Shown one piece after another: positions 38,481 through 48,962 of a stretch of DNA of 64,000 nt (positions are counted from its first letter, which is position 1; every line of letters begins with the position of its first letter). A model generated the notes under the pieces. It had not been told where the DNA came from. It saw only the letters and a program-made list of their open reading frames with translations, and searched no databases. This DNA is from Neoconidiobolus thromboides FSU 785 (lineage: Eukaryota > Entomophthoromycota > Entomophthoromycetes > Entomophthorales > Neoconidiobolaceae), in contig MU626296.1 in assembly GCA_025603075.1 (NCBI GenBank), positions 72,685 through 136,684 of the forward strand, read 5' to 3'. The position numbers were made by a program, and so were the translations under genes.

Positions 38481-41400
38481 ATGTTTAATTCACTAAAAGA
38501 TCGATTAAACTCGGCTGTAAATAGTGGGCTTTCTCCAAAACTTGAAGAGGCTAGAAGAAAGGTAGCTGAAATTACGTCTCCATTATCCGAGTCAAATGAG
38601 TTAGAATTAAAGATTGATGCTACTTCTCCATCTGAGTCCTTATTTAATAATGACCAGGACTCAGAATCTATTTTAGATACTGATAAGGATAAAACTGAAG
38701 AGGAGAATAAGCAAGAACAAGAGAATTCTAATGAAAATGAAGAAACAAAAGAGGATACAGAGAATTTATCTAAAGAAACTTTATTAAAGTTGGAAAAGCT
38801 TAAAAAATATGAAACCAAATATCCAGGTAAATAATCAAAACTAAAAGAAAAAACATCTGATATAATACCTTTATTTAGAACTAGCTAGAGCTTATAAGTT
38901 TCAAATGACAAAGATTAAAGAGTTGGATGAAGTTTTAAAAAATGAAACTCCTATTGAAGGCTATACTGATGTTCAAGGTTTAAAGGATTATCTAAAAAAC
39001 TTAGCTACTCAAAATGAGGTAATTTCTAAAGATAGTTTCAATATTTTTGTAGTTAATTTTTGATTTAGATTGCCATGTCTGAGTTTAAAAATGTTTCCAA
39101 ATTACATGGAGGTAATAGAATATATGCTCTTCAATATTTTACTTAGTTTATTAGAAAAGGAAAATAAACTCAAAGAGTTAGAAAAGGAAATAACAGATTA
39201 TCAAAATAAGATATCAGCTTTAGAGGAGGAAAAAGTAATCATTATAAGTCAATAATAACTGTTTTAGTTAAATTATTTATAAAGGAAACCATAATTCCCC
39301 AAGACTTATCATTGCAAGGTATAATATTTAAAAGATTTTAGGAAATGGCTTATATTATTTAGAGCTCTTGACCAAATTAAATGAGAAAATTAAAGATGAA
39401 GGAATCGAAGAGTGTGGTGAAAGTATAAATATTATTGAATCTTTGTTTAATAATCTGGACGCAGAAAGTCAAAATAAAATATTAGAATCAAATCCAAAAA
39501 TGCAGTCGTTGAATCTCAGCCTATTTCAACTTAGAGAAGATAATGACAGCAAGGCAAAGGAACTTACAACTAAATACGATCAACTTTTTAATACTCATCA
39601 AGAGTTAAAGAAAGAATTTGAGGCTTGTGAAATAAAATTTAAGGATTTGGAAAGCTTAAACAGTAAACTTGAGAAAGGTAAGCTCTATTTTTTATACTTT
39701 CAAAACCATTTAAAAGTAAATTAGATCTTATAACACACAAAGAAAACGAGAAAGAGAAGAATGAGTTAGATTCATTTTATCAAAGCATCCTTGGCTCAGA
39801 TAAATCTTTTAATACTATCGATGAACAGAAAAAAGCTATAAGCGAATATTTTTCTAGTTTAAAAGTTGAAAATGGAGATATTAATAAAAAAATTCAGGTT
39901 CAGCAGAGTTTAATTGATCATTTAAAGTCGTTAAATGATAGTAAATCTATACAAATTGAAGGATTGAAAAAAGAAACTGAGCAAATAAAAAGCAGAAGCA
40001 CAAATGCTAACCAATCTAAAGTAATTACACCAACTCCAAAAGGTAAAGGAAAGAAAAAGAAGCAAAAGGGAGCAATAAGTCCTGGTGCAAGTCCATCTAC
40101 GATTGAACCTACTATAAAAGCAGAATCTAGTGAATCAATAATAAACGAGCAATCCAAAGAAGAACTTTTGGAAGATATACGCTCCAAAGACGAGAAGCTC
40201 TCAATTATTGAAAAGGATCTTGAACTCAAATCAATGGAAATTTTAGATTATGAAAAAAGAATCAATAATATGCAATCTGAATTAAAGGAAAAAGAGGCAA
40301 GTTATAAAAGTGAGTTTGATAAACTGAATGATCATAGTGAAAAGGATAAAATGAAGATGCAAAAAATGAATGACAAGATAAATGAGCTCAATAGCAATAT
40401 ATCCTTATTAAAAGAAAGTACTAAAAAAGATGAGCTTGAGATCACGCAATTAAAAAAAGAAGTTTCTAATGATAAATCATTAATTGAGGATTTGAATAGT
40501 AAAGTTTCTGAAATTGGAAGATTAAAAGACATTGTTAAGGAGAAGGAAGATAATATATCACAACTTAAACATGAAGCAGAAAACACAAGTAATGCTGAAA
40601 TTGAAAAGCTAAAAAAATCAATTAAAGAAAAAGAAGACGGCTTAAACCAAATGAGAGAAAAGCTTGGTGAGTTACAGAAAGAAATTGAGACACTTTCCAA
40701 GGCCAAAAAAGAGCTCGAATTCAATTTAAAGAAAGAAACAGACTTGAGAGTTAATTCAGAAAAGGAACTTGTCACTTTTAAAGATAAGTCCAATAAAGAA
40801 ATTACACAATTAAAACAGAGCACTCAAAGTAAAGATAAAATTTTACAAAACTTTAAAAAAGAGAAGCTTAGTCTTGAAAGCGATAAAAAAGAGTTAGAAA
40901 AGGAGCTTTTAAATCAACAAAAGCAGACGAAACAGTTAAATCAGGCTATACAAAGCAATGAAAAGGCGTTAGTTTCAATTAAGATAGAATTAGATTCATT
41001 AAAAAAATTATCCGAAGAGAAAGAAGCGCTACTTTTGCAAACTGAGAAATCCAATAGCAAGACTAAAGAAGATCTCAGTAAAACTTTAGAAAACTTGAAA
41101 AAGTTAGAAGAATTAAATAAGATTTTAGAGGAGCAAAGAAGAGAAACCGAAAGTCAATTAGATGAGGCCAAAAAATCAATCAATGAATTGCAAGCAACAT
41201 CTCAAGAATTTGATCAAATGAAACAAGGTCTTGAGACAAAGGAAAAAGAGTTACTTGGTCGTATTGAGATTTTAGAACAAGAGCTCGAAACATCTAAACA
41301 ACTATTTAAAGAGAAAGCTAAGCAGCTCGATGAGTTACATCTCCAATATGCCCAATTACAATCAACTTCTCAAGAAGAGTCACATAAGTATAGTAAAGAA

Positions 41401-42190
41401 CTTTCTGTGACTCAAATCAAACTAGAAAAAGTTAACGACCAACTTAAAAAGAAAGAACAAGAGCATGAGGTATTAATCAATCAAGTTATTAAAGAGAAGG
41501 AAAGGATCGAAAAAGAGTATGAAGATACAAAAAATAAACTTAATGAGATCAACTTTGAGTATCAAAAAATAGTAAAAGAAAAAGAATTATTAAATGAAGA
41601 AAGTGAACAAATTAAAGACAAATTGCAAAACAATGAACATAAACTTATCAAATTGGAAGAAATTAAAGTAATTTAATATTTAAAATACTGAACATGTTAT
41701 TTATTATTATCTAGAACAAGCTAACCCAAGTCGAAGAAGAATTCGAAAAGATACGATTAGAGAAAGATTCAATATTAGAAAATAGTAAACAAAAAGAAAC
41801 GCATTTAAGAAACTTAAATAAGGTTATTAAAACAAACTGTATATTTAACGTTTATATTAATTTTTATTAGGATCTAAAAGAAGAGGTTAAAAGGTTACAA
41901 AAAGGTAGCCCAAATACCAATAATAGTGTGTTCTCGCCTCCAGTTTCACCTACTGCAAGGAGATCCCTTTCAGAACTATCTGAATCCGATCCTAATTTAT
42001 CTTTTAACATCGAATACCTTAAAAATGTTATAATGAAATTTTTAATTGATAAAGAGCACAGAGTAAATAGATTTTCACTACTATTAGATCATAACTAACA
42101 CTATTATTTTAGCCTCAATTAATTATAGTTCTTTCTCATCTTTTGAAATTTAATCCAGTAGAAGTTAAAAAATTACAGGAGTTAATATAA
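38481..42190 (+). CDS. GRIP-domain golgin (Imh1-like long coiled-coil protein)
   Basis: Nine exons (38481..38826, 38879..39018, 39069..39111, 39155..39234, 39365..39677, 39725..41667, 41715..41822, 41871..42062, 42113..42190) give about 1080 aa. The N terminus MFNSLKDRLNSAV is typical of golgin-245/Imh1 proteins. The middle is almost wholly heptad-rich Lys/Glu/Leu coiled coil, interrupted by a basic KGKGKKKKQKG patch followed by a Pro/Ser segment. The C-terminal GRIP domain spans the last two introns: FNIEYLKNVIMKFLIDKEHR then PQLIIVLSHLLKFNPVEVKK, including the key tyrosine that contacts Arl1-GTP. The protein should therefore tether vesicles at the trans-Golgi. Exon 5 is best placed using an AGAG acceptor; that edge is the least certain. 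Confidence 0.9.
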
Positions 42191-42381
42191 AAATAATCGT
42201 ATATCTATTATTCAAAATATTTTCTACAGATTGAAATTTATATTACTTTATTACTATTATTATAACATTTATTAGATTGATAAAGTATAAATTTTAAGTT
42301 CGATTTAATCCTACCATCTATATCTTACAATTATTGATTATCGTCTATGTATTACTTTAATTTAATGTTGGTAGATCAATA

Positions 42382-42485
42382 CATGGGGATGTTTTTTTAT
42401 TTCATTACTTTTTCCATCTTTTAAACACTATTTGAGTGGGAAAACTGTTAATGGAATTCCTAAACACAAAAATACATCCCCATAT
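42382..42485 (+). mobile_element. 105-bp hairpin (MITE-like) element, copy 7
   Basis: Forward copy with near-perfect ends: CATGGGGATG and TACATCCCCATAT. Core ATCTTTTAAACACTATTTGA. Confidence 0.9.
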
Positions 42486-42549
42486 CTTAATAATATAAAT
42501 CAACTTTGATAAAATATCCATTAAATTTAAATTCTAATAGTAAAGAATA

Positions 42550-42656
42550 ATATGGGAGTGTTTTTTTTTGGCTTCATTACTTTTTCCATCTTTTAAGCGC
42601 TATTTGAGTGGAAAAATTATTAGTGAAATTCTTAAATACAAAAATACATCCCCATA
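42550..42656 (+). mobile_element. 105-bp hairpin (MITE-like) element, copy 8
   Basis: Forward copy, very close to consensus: ATATGGGAGTG, CCATCTTTTAAGCGCTATTT, GAGTGGAAAAATTATTAGTG and TACATCCCCATAT. It lies only 65 bases from copy 7. Confidence 0.9.
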
Positions 42657-42796
42657 TCTTGTTGATTTAGTATACTTAGTCATATAAGATATGGTAAACT
42701 AATAGTATGTTGAGATGTTTTTTTTATAAGTTAATTAATACTATTTTGATCTTTAAGATATTTAAAGAGGATAAAAGATTGAAGTAAAAATCATAT

Positions 42797-42904
42797 ATAT
42801 AGGGATGTATCCTTGTGTTTAAGGATTTTACTAATAATTTTTCTGCTCAAATAGTACTTAAAAGATGGAAAAAGTGACGACGCCAAAAAAACATACTCAC
42901 ATAT
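42797..42904 (-). mobile_element. 105-bp hairpin (MITE-like) element, copy 9
   Basis: Reverse copy: TATAGGGATGTATCC at the left, CTGCTCAAATAGTACTTAAA with AGATGGAAAAAGTGACGACG, and end ACATACTCACATATA. Confidence 0.85.
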
Positions 42905-43324
42905 ATAATGAAGTTCCCTTCAATTTGTAAAATAAGAGAGTTAATTGATATATTTTATAAAATTGTATTAGATCAGAATTTAAACTCATAAGATCAAAAT
43001 GCAGTTGTATGCTATCTAATTTTACAAAAAAGCTAACAAAGTTTTACTAGTTGAAGTTGAAATTATTAAAATTTTGTGTCATTTTAGTAGTTTTATGAGA
43101 AAGACTAAAAAAAGCTTATTAAATTATTTTGATTGAGTTATAAAAAATATTATTATTATTTTAACCTATTACTAGCACACATTTGATAAAGAACGTAACT
43201 ATAATATACATGTAAAAATAAAAAACTCAAAAATTCAAAATATTAAGTAGTCGTGCTAAAAATTATATATATTTTAACATCAATAAAATATAATTCTAAA
43301 CAATCAAGACCAATTTATATTAAT

Positions 43325-43915
43325 TTAAAGTTCATCAAGTAACGATAAAGTATCTTGAAGTTCTTTCTTGGTAGCTTCTAAAGTTTCTTCAAGTGCTTTG
43401 TTCTTATCTTCCCATTGATTGATTTCTCTGTTAAACTTGATAAGAGTTTTTTCTAAATGCTCAGCTTTAATGTCGCTTTGTCTTATGCTAAAATTACCAG
43501 GTTAAACTAATTTTGAATATAAAGATATAGACTATACCTATCTAAAGTTTCACTAAGCTTAAGTTTGTTCTCTTCGATCTGTGCTTCAGTCTCATTAATA
43601 ATATCATTAAGTTGATCAGCATCTTCAATATTTCCAGGAGTACCTTCTAAAGCCTTATGTTCTTCAGCACGTTTTCCTATTTTCAGAAGTTCCATCTGTA
43701 ATAAAGTTACGCGAGACTTTAAGTTAAGGATTTCTTGATCTCTTTCTTGTTGAGAACCTTTAGCGATCTTGAGCTTAGCTTCATTTTCTTCAGCTTTAGA
43801 AATAAGACTGTCGGACTCTTCACGAAGAGCACTAAGTTTCTAATTTAAAGTTAATTTAATAAAGATCACTTATACAATACAAGCAAATTACTTCTTTAAA
43901 TTTTTCCATAGCCAT
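43325..43915 (-). CDS. tropomyosin (short fungal form)
   Basis: Three exons on the minus strand (43892..43915, 43538..43839, 43325..43487) give 162 aa, the length of short yeast-type tropomyosins. The whole chain is an uninterrupted alpha-helical coiled coil: MAMEKFKEKLSALREESDSL at the N terminus, LNLKSRVTLLQMELLKI in the middle, and the conserved C-terminal block SDIKAEHLEKTLIKFNREIN then QWEDKNKALEET. Tropomyosin binds along actin filaments, stabilises cables and controls myosin and formin action. The tiny first exon (eight codons) is supported by the family start and a GTAATT donor. Intact. Confidence 0.93.
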
Positions 43916-44130
43916 TTTTACACTTAATAATTAATAAAGCAAAATTAAGCTCCTATCCTTTCCCTCTCAATATTTAAATCTAGGTAGAGCACGCTGATTG
44001 GTTATTTCATATTTCATATTTCAACTAGAACAAAAAGTGAATCATCAAAAAAGAAGCCAATAATAAGCTTCAAAGTTTTAGCGGAAAAAATAGCAAAATA
44101 AAAATTTGGATATGAACTCAAAAAACAATG

Positions 44131-44228
44131 GTATTGTAAGTGCTTTTTCTTTGTTTCATCATTTTCTCTTTTTTAAAGTGCTATTGAAGAAAAAAGATGT
44201 TAATAATTTCGAAAAAAAATCCCCCTAA
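44131..44228 (+). mobile_element. 105-bp hairpin (MITE-like) element, copy 10 (diverged)
   Basis: Forward but worn copy: TTTGTTTCATCATTTTCTC, TTTTTTAAAGTGCTATTGAA, GATGTTAATAATTTCG and end AAAAATCCCCCTAA. The alignment is recognisable but both ends are decayed. Confidence 0.6.
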
Positions 44229-44242
44229 TTACAAGTCAATAA

Positions 44243-44625
44243 TATAGGCTGTTAAGCTTAAGCTGAAAGGTCTTAGATGTCAAACAAAAATATATCTTCA
44301 ATAAATAAAAAAGTTTTTCGCCAAATATTAGGCAGATTTATCCTTAGTTACAACTTCTTAGCTCTGTTGTGACCTAATTAGCGATAATTTTGAAGTCAAA
44401 TATTTGATAATTTAATTTTTAAAGTTCAATTTACATTTGAATCGATTTTAGCAAAACTCTAGCCTTGAGTAAATTGTTAATTAGATTGTAATGTAAGATG
44501 TAAAGCTGTAATTGAAAATAAATCTTCCTTTGATATTTATGGGGTGGTATATCTTATTATTTATCGAAGATCTATTTTTGTTTGATATCTAAGATCTTTC
44601 AGCTTAAACAAACGACCTATATAAT
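44243..44625. mobile_element. inverted-repeat element with ~50-65 bp arms (second MITE-like family)
   Basis: The left arm at about 44255-44306 (AAGCTGAAAGGTCTTAGATG, then TCAAACAAAAATATATCTTC) is repeated in inverse orientation at about 44557-44607 with only a few mismatches. Outside that, TATAGG at the left and CCTATA at the right extend the symmetry. The roughly 280-base interior shows no reading frame. The structure fits a non-autonomous DNA transposon of about 380 bp; I see no second copy in this window. Confidence 0.75.
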
Positions 44626-44760
44626 CAAAGTTGTAAGTTCAAGCAATCTGATTTTTTTTATAAGTAGTATTTTACAATTACAATTATAGCTAAAAAAATT
44701 TAAATAAACTAAAATAAAAATTTTAGGAAATAAGCAAGGTAAATATAAATAAAGTTCAAT

Positions 44761-44866
44761 ACATGGGGATGTTTTTTTGGTTTCATTATTTTTTTCACTT
44801 TTTAAGTGCTAATTGGGCGGAAAGATTATTAGTAAGGCTTAAAAAAATACATCCCCCCCACATATG
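44761..44866 (+). mobile_element. 105-bp hairpin (MITE-like) element, copy 11
   Basis: Forward copy: ACATGGGGATG, GGTTTCATTATTTTTTTCAC, TTTTTAAGTGCTAATTGGGC and end ATACATCCCCCCCACATAT, where the C-run has expanded. Confidence 0.85.
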
Positions 44867-45054
44867 GAAATTTTTTCAATCTTGCTCACTTTTGTTGAAA
44901 ATTATCTAAAATTTCTCTAATTAAGTTTATTTAAATTTATTTTTGCTATAATTATAATTTGTTAAAATATTGTGTATAAAAAAGAAAAGTACTAAATTGT
45001 TTAAATTTTTTAAAATGTAATATTACTGTATCATAATAGAGTACTTTACATTAG

Positions 45055-45152
45055 ATAGGATGTTTTTTTTGGTTCATTACTTTTTCCTTTTTTAAGTGTT
45101 GTTTAATAGAAAGATTGTTGGTAAAATTCTTAAATAAAAATACATTCTTAGA
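45055..45152 (+). mobile_element. 105-bp hairpin (MITE-like) element, copy 12
   Basis: Forward copy, slightly shortened: ATAGGATG, GGTTCATTACTTTTTCC, TTTTTTAAGTGTTGTTTAAT, GATTGTTGGTAAAATTCTTA and end TACATTCTTA. Confidence 0.8.
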
Positions 45153-45520
45153 TTAAATTTTTGGACTATAGAACTATATTACAATAATATTTTCAGACAA
45201 GATATTTGAAATAAATATTTAAAGGTCATCCTGTAAATAATACAAAATGGGCAAAAAAAATCATACAAGGACAAAAGGTTAACTTTCTAACTGTCTTCAT
45301 AATAGCATATATTTATAATAACAATATATCAAAAGCTATACTAAACTTCACCATACTTTTAATTTAGGCAATATATTTTTTATAAATCAGTAACAATAAT
45401 TATAAGCATAAAATGTTTTTGTTAATATTAAATTAGATTAAACTGACACATTATTTACCTTATTCAAATTCAAAATTCTCAATAATAAGCATTGTTAATA
45501 ACAAAATTAGTGATTGTTTA

Positions 45521-46993
45521 TTAAACCTTCAAATAAACAAAATAAATTATAAGGCCAAAGACTAATATAGTGACAAAAATGGCAGGGAAAATATAATTTA
45601 GGATGTTCTTTTTAGCCACACCATCCTTTTCTAACTCCTTGTTCTCATCCAAAATGGCTTTTCTTTTGTCGCTATTAACATTCCAAATCCATTTATTTTC
45701 CTTAAAGTCTATAAAATTATAAGCAAAGATAAGTAAAATTACAACGCACGATTGTATAACAAACATGAGTAAAACGTTATCATAAGAACCATGATCTCTA
45801 TCTTGTATCCTTCCAGCTATAATTGCAAATAAACTTACACCAGCATTTAAAGCACTTTGATGAAAACCAAACGCTGCACCAGTTAACCTCTTTGGCAAAA
45901 TCAATGGGACAGAAGATGCTAATGAGACTGGGCCAATAGCAATTGAAATAGAATACAGTACTAAAGCAACAGCAGGTTCAATGTAAGTAAATCTAATTAA
46001 TGACATTGCAACTAAAAGAAGTCCTGATGCTGTAAACAAAATAATTCCACGGAAGCCAAATATTTCAATAAAAGCCCCAGTAATGGGTGCTAAAGCAATA
46101 GGAAAAACTAATGATATAGTTGAATACCATCCTGCTTTGGTTTCATCGTGTAAAAACTTAAGTTTGAGCAACTCAGGTGCAATTTGTAAAAATGGGGTCC
46201 ATACACCACCAATTGTAAAATTGATCAAAGGTAATAGCCAAAATCTTCTGGGCAAATCAAATATCCCTTTTATACTTATTTTCTTCTTTTCCTTTAACTT
46301 CTCAATTTCTTCTTCATTAAACCCTCTTTCTGCCTTTTTTACTAAAAATATATATGAGAAATTGATAATCCAACTAAGGGCTGCTAATCCAAATGCAAGC
46401 CAAAATGGATTAGCAAATGAGGCACTACTATATACTAAACTAGCACCAGCCCCTTGGGCAGCAACTGCAAACACCTTTGAAGATGCAAATGATAGGCCTA
46501 TTACAAACGATAAACCTCTACCACGAAACCAATGTGATAATATAACCTCTTGTGCTACTACAGTACAACCATGTCCTAAACCAAATACTACTCGACCTAA
46601 TATCATAACCCAAAACAGTCTAGAATAAGCACCAAGGGCCACAATCAAGTTCCCCAAGGTTGTTAAGGTAGTTGCTATTAATGAGCCCTTATCTGTACCA
46701 AACATATCCATAAATAAACCACCAAACAAAGGCATAAATGAATTAACGATGAATAACCCAGCATCTAATGACCCATACTGTGTATTATCAATTTTTAACT
46801 CCGATTTAAGTTTAGCCTTTAATGAGTTTACAACATTACTCCCAAAATGGCCACCAGCTGCTAAAAGTAAAGTACATGCTAAAGCTAATGCTTTAAAGTA
46901 CCAGGTCGAGCTTTCTAGTTGGACACTTGAATTAGTTTCTTCATTCTTTTCAGTATGACCTTCTATTGCTTTTTCATTTCTGCCTTCAGCCAT
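45521..46993 (-). CDS. MFSD1-like major facilitator superfamily transporter
   Basis: Intronless, 490 aa, about 12 membrane helices with a hydrophilic 30-residue N terminus and a further hydrophobic segment at the C-terminal end. The text resembles MFSD1-type lysosomal/vacuolar transporters: HFGSNVVNSLKAKLKSEL after TM1, the FMPLFGGLFMDMFGTDKGSL segment (MFS loop 2-3 signature position), LGRVVFGLGHGCTVVAQEV and HWFRGRGLSFVIGLSFASSK. Mammalian MFSD1 exports dipeptides from lysosomes, so a vacuolar or endosomal role is possible here but inferred. The start is the first ATG. It sits in the most repeat-rich part of the window yet shows no damage. Confidence 0.8.
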   Translation of the reverse strand: MAEGRNEKAIEGHTEKNEETNSSVQLESSTWYFKALALACTLLLAAGGHFGSNVVNSLKAKLKSELKIDNTQYGSLDAGLFIVNSFMPLFGGLFMDMFGTDKGSLIATTLTTLGNLIVALGAYSRLFWVMILGRVVFGLGHGCTVVAQEVILSHWFRGRGLSFVIGLSFASSKVFAVAAQGAGASLVYSSASFANPFWLAFGLAALSWIINFSYIFLVKKAERGFNEEEIEKLKEKKKISIKGIFDLPRRFWLLPLINFTIGGVWTPFLQIAPELLKLKFLHDETKAGWYSTISLVFPIALAPITGAFIEIFGFRGIILFTASGLLLVAMSLIRFTYIEPAVALVLYSISIAIGPVSLASSVPLILPKRLTGAAFGFHQSALNAGVSLFAIIAGRIQDRDHGSYDNVLLMFVIQSCVVILLIFAYNFIDFKENKWIWNVNSDKRKAILDENKELEKDGVAKKNILNYIFPAIFVTILVFGLIIYFVYLKV

Positions 46994-47552
46994 TTTTTAA
47001 ATTTGAATTAAAGATGCTTTTTTTTTATATTGATACTCCTTTTTATAATGTATTATGCATGATATTAATTTTATCAGATAAAGCTATAAGGTTTATTTTT
47101 TAAAGATAAAAAATTAAATTAAATTACATCTGATAAGGTTTAAATATACAATATTGTCTTAAATTTTATCATCTTTGAATACAACTAGTTCTGTTAAATA
47201 GCTTAATTAACAATTAGCTATTTTAAGAAAAGTCAATAGCATTTATTTATAATATTATAATTATAAACTACCTTAGGTTAGAATCAAATGATATTATGCA
47301 GATTTATTAGGTTAAAAAGATTACATGATAATATTTTATAGTTAACTATAGCTTATGTAAGGTTATAAAATACTATACTATATTTAATAACTTCCGATTT
47401 GATATTTTATAAAATTTTGATTAACTTTGTTTGATCTAATCTTTGTTTAAGATCATTTTAAAACTGGTAATTTACGCTCTTTTTATTCCCGTAATCAAGC
47501 CTTAAACTATACTTTAATTTTGTGAAGTCATGAAAGAACAAATCAACTCCTC

Positions 47553-47585
47553 ACCTTTCATTTGAGAAGAAAGGTGTTTTTTGTA
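47553..47585 (+). repeat. perfect 8-bp stem-loop followed by T-run
   Basis: CACCTTTC, an 8-9 base loop, then GAAAGGTG and TTTTTT. It resembles an RNA hairpin or Pol III terminator context, but there is no recognisable RNA gene upstream. Confidence 0.4.
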
Positions 47586-48139
47586 GACATTAGTGATGAG
47601 GGGGAAAGTTAAAGGGAAAAACTGGGAGATAAAGTAAAATTAAAGAATATAATGGATTTTAACTTAAAAACATTTCCCAATGGAGGGATACCTTTTTCCA
47701 TCCAATATTTTTTACTTATATAGATAAAATTAGAAAAAATCCTTAAGCTAATATTGAAACAAGCTATCAAATATTTTTCCTAATTTATTAATGAATTCCT
47801 CCACTTTATTGCATAAAAACAGATGAAAAATATGACAAAATAAGACATCCCCATTTTAAATTTATTACTACTTCCGTTTCATAGATTATCTTATTCTTTT
47901 TGTTAAACATTGATCTTTTAAGCAAAGGCTTTTGAAAAAGTGTGTTAATACTATTATTTGGTATTCTCATTTCATTAAAATAATAGATATAACAATATAA
48001 AAATATTTTTGTTTAATAAAAAAGCTCTAAAGTTTGAAAATGTTTTTATATTTTGATTATTAGAATAAACCCACTCATTTTCTTTAAATTACTCTTGTTA
48101 TTGCTTTTGCAATAAATTGAAAAAGTTAAACTCCGGATT

Positions 48140-48242
48140 CATATGAGGACATATTTTTGTGTTTAAGAATTTTATTAACGAATTTTCCACTCAAATAGCC
48201 CTTAAAAAATGGAAAAAAGTGAAGCCAAAAACATCCTTATAT
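48140..48242 (-). mobile_element. 105-bp hairpin (MITE-like) element, copy 13
   Basis: Reverse copy: CATATGAGGACATATTTTTG, CCACTCAAATAGCCCTTAAA, AAATGGAAAAAAGTGAAGCC and end ACATCCTTATA. Confidence 0.82.
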
Positions 48243-48268
48243 TAACTTATATTATTGATAAATAGGTA

Positions 48269-48383
48269 TATAGGGGTATAAGGGTATTTTTTTTGACTTG
48301 ATTACCTTTTACATTTTTCAAGGGCTATTTGAACAGAAAATTTGTTAGTAAAATTCTTAAACACAAAAACACATTCCCGTATA
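48269..48383 (+). mobile_element. 105-bp hairpin (MITE-like) element, copy 14
   Basis: Forward copy: TATAGGGGTATAAGGGTA, TTGACTTGATTACCTTTTAC, TTCAAGGGCTATTTGAACAG, TTGTTAGTAAAATTCTTAAA and end ACATTCCCGTATA. It lies under 30 bases from inverted copy 13, so the two form a larger palindrome-like arrangement. Confidence 0.82.
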
Positions 48384-48527
48384 ATCAGTATATAATTAAT
48401 ATATAATCAATAGCTTTTTTTATAAATCTCTTTGCTTTTAAATAAAAATGTAAGGATTACTAGTTGTAATAGTATTTTTTTTGAAATTTTAATGAGGAAT
48501 TGATTTTACATAATAAAATGTAAACAA

Positions 48528-48630
48528 CAGGGGATATATTTTTTCAAATAATTTTACTAATAATATTTCTACCCAAACAACCCTTAAAAAAACGAAAAGT
48601 AATGGAAACTAGAAAAGAAATACTCAACGA
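48528..48630 (-). mobile_element. 105-bp hairpin (MITE-like) element, copy 15 (diverged)
   Basis: Worn reverse copy: CAGGGGATATATTTTTTC, TTTTACTAATAATATTTCTA, CCCAAACAACCCTTAAAA and end AAATACTCAACG. Confidence 0.6.
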
Positions 48631-48962
48631 ATGCAGACTATTTTTAGCATAAATTTTTTCATTATTGCAATTCTGTTCTGTATATTGATGGTTTTGACTT
48701 TAACTAAAAAACAAAGTAACTGATGAAAAGGGTTATATTTGGACAAAAAATTAGAAGTAGATATATATTGTTGTATTCAAGTTATGAAGAGTTCTAATTA
48801 TTAAGAGCTGTTTTAACACACTTTCAAATTTAAAGGTTTAAATATCAAATATAATCAATTTTTATTAAATAATTAATTTTGATAAATATCAAAACATACA
48901 ACTATGTTATTTCTTTGACATCAGATCTAATTTATAAAGTTATAAGTTTTTTTGTGATTTAT

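Larger units (their letters stand above)
42191..43324. other. convergent intergenic region carrying three hairpin elements
   Basis: Between the golgin and tropomyosin 3' ends. Three element copies lie at 42382-42485, 42550-42656 and 42797-42904, the last inverted. A GAGATG plus T-run at about 42713-42735 may be the remnant of a fourth. The rest is AT-rich. Confidence 0.65.
43916..45520. other. 1.6-kb repeat-rich intergenic region
   Basis: Contains three hairpin-element copies (44131-44228 diverged, 44761-44866, 45055-45152) and a separate long inverted-repeat element at 44243-44625. No gene visible. Confidence 0.65.
46994..48962. other. 2-kb intergenic region with three hairpin elements and one perfect stem-loop
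   Basis: No gene visible. Element copies lie at 48140-48242 (minus), 48269-48383 (plus) and 48528-48630 (minus, diverged). At about 47553-47585 an 8-bp perfect stem (CACCTTTC / GAAAGGTG) is followed by a T-run. The block 47570-47680 is less AT-rich than its surroundings but has no long frame. Confidence 0.55.

Noticed and set aside
38468-40823. Serine-rich frames on the minus strand inside the golgin gene
   Set aside because: They are mirror images of Glu/Lys-rich coiled-coil codons; the plus-strand gene explains the region.
46083-46628. 181-codon plus-strand frame within the MFS transporter gene
   Set aside because: No family resemblance; the minus strand carries a clear 12-helix transporter across the same bases.
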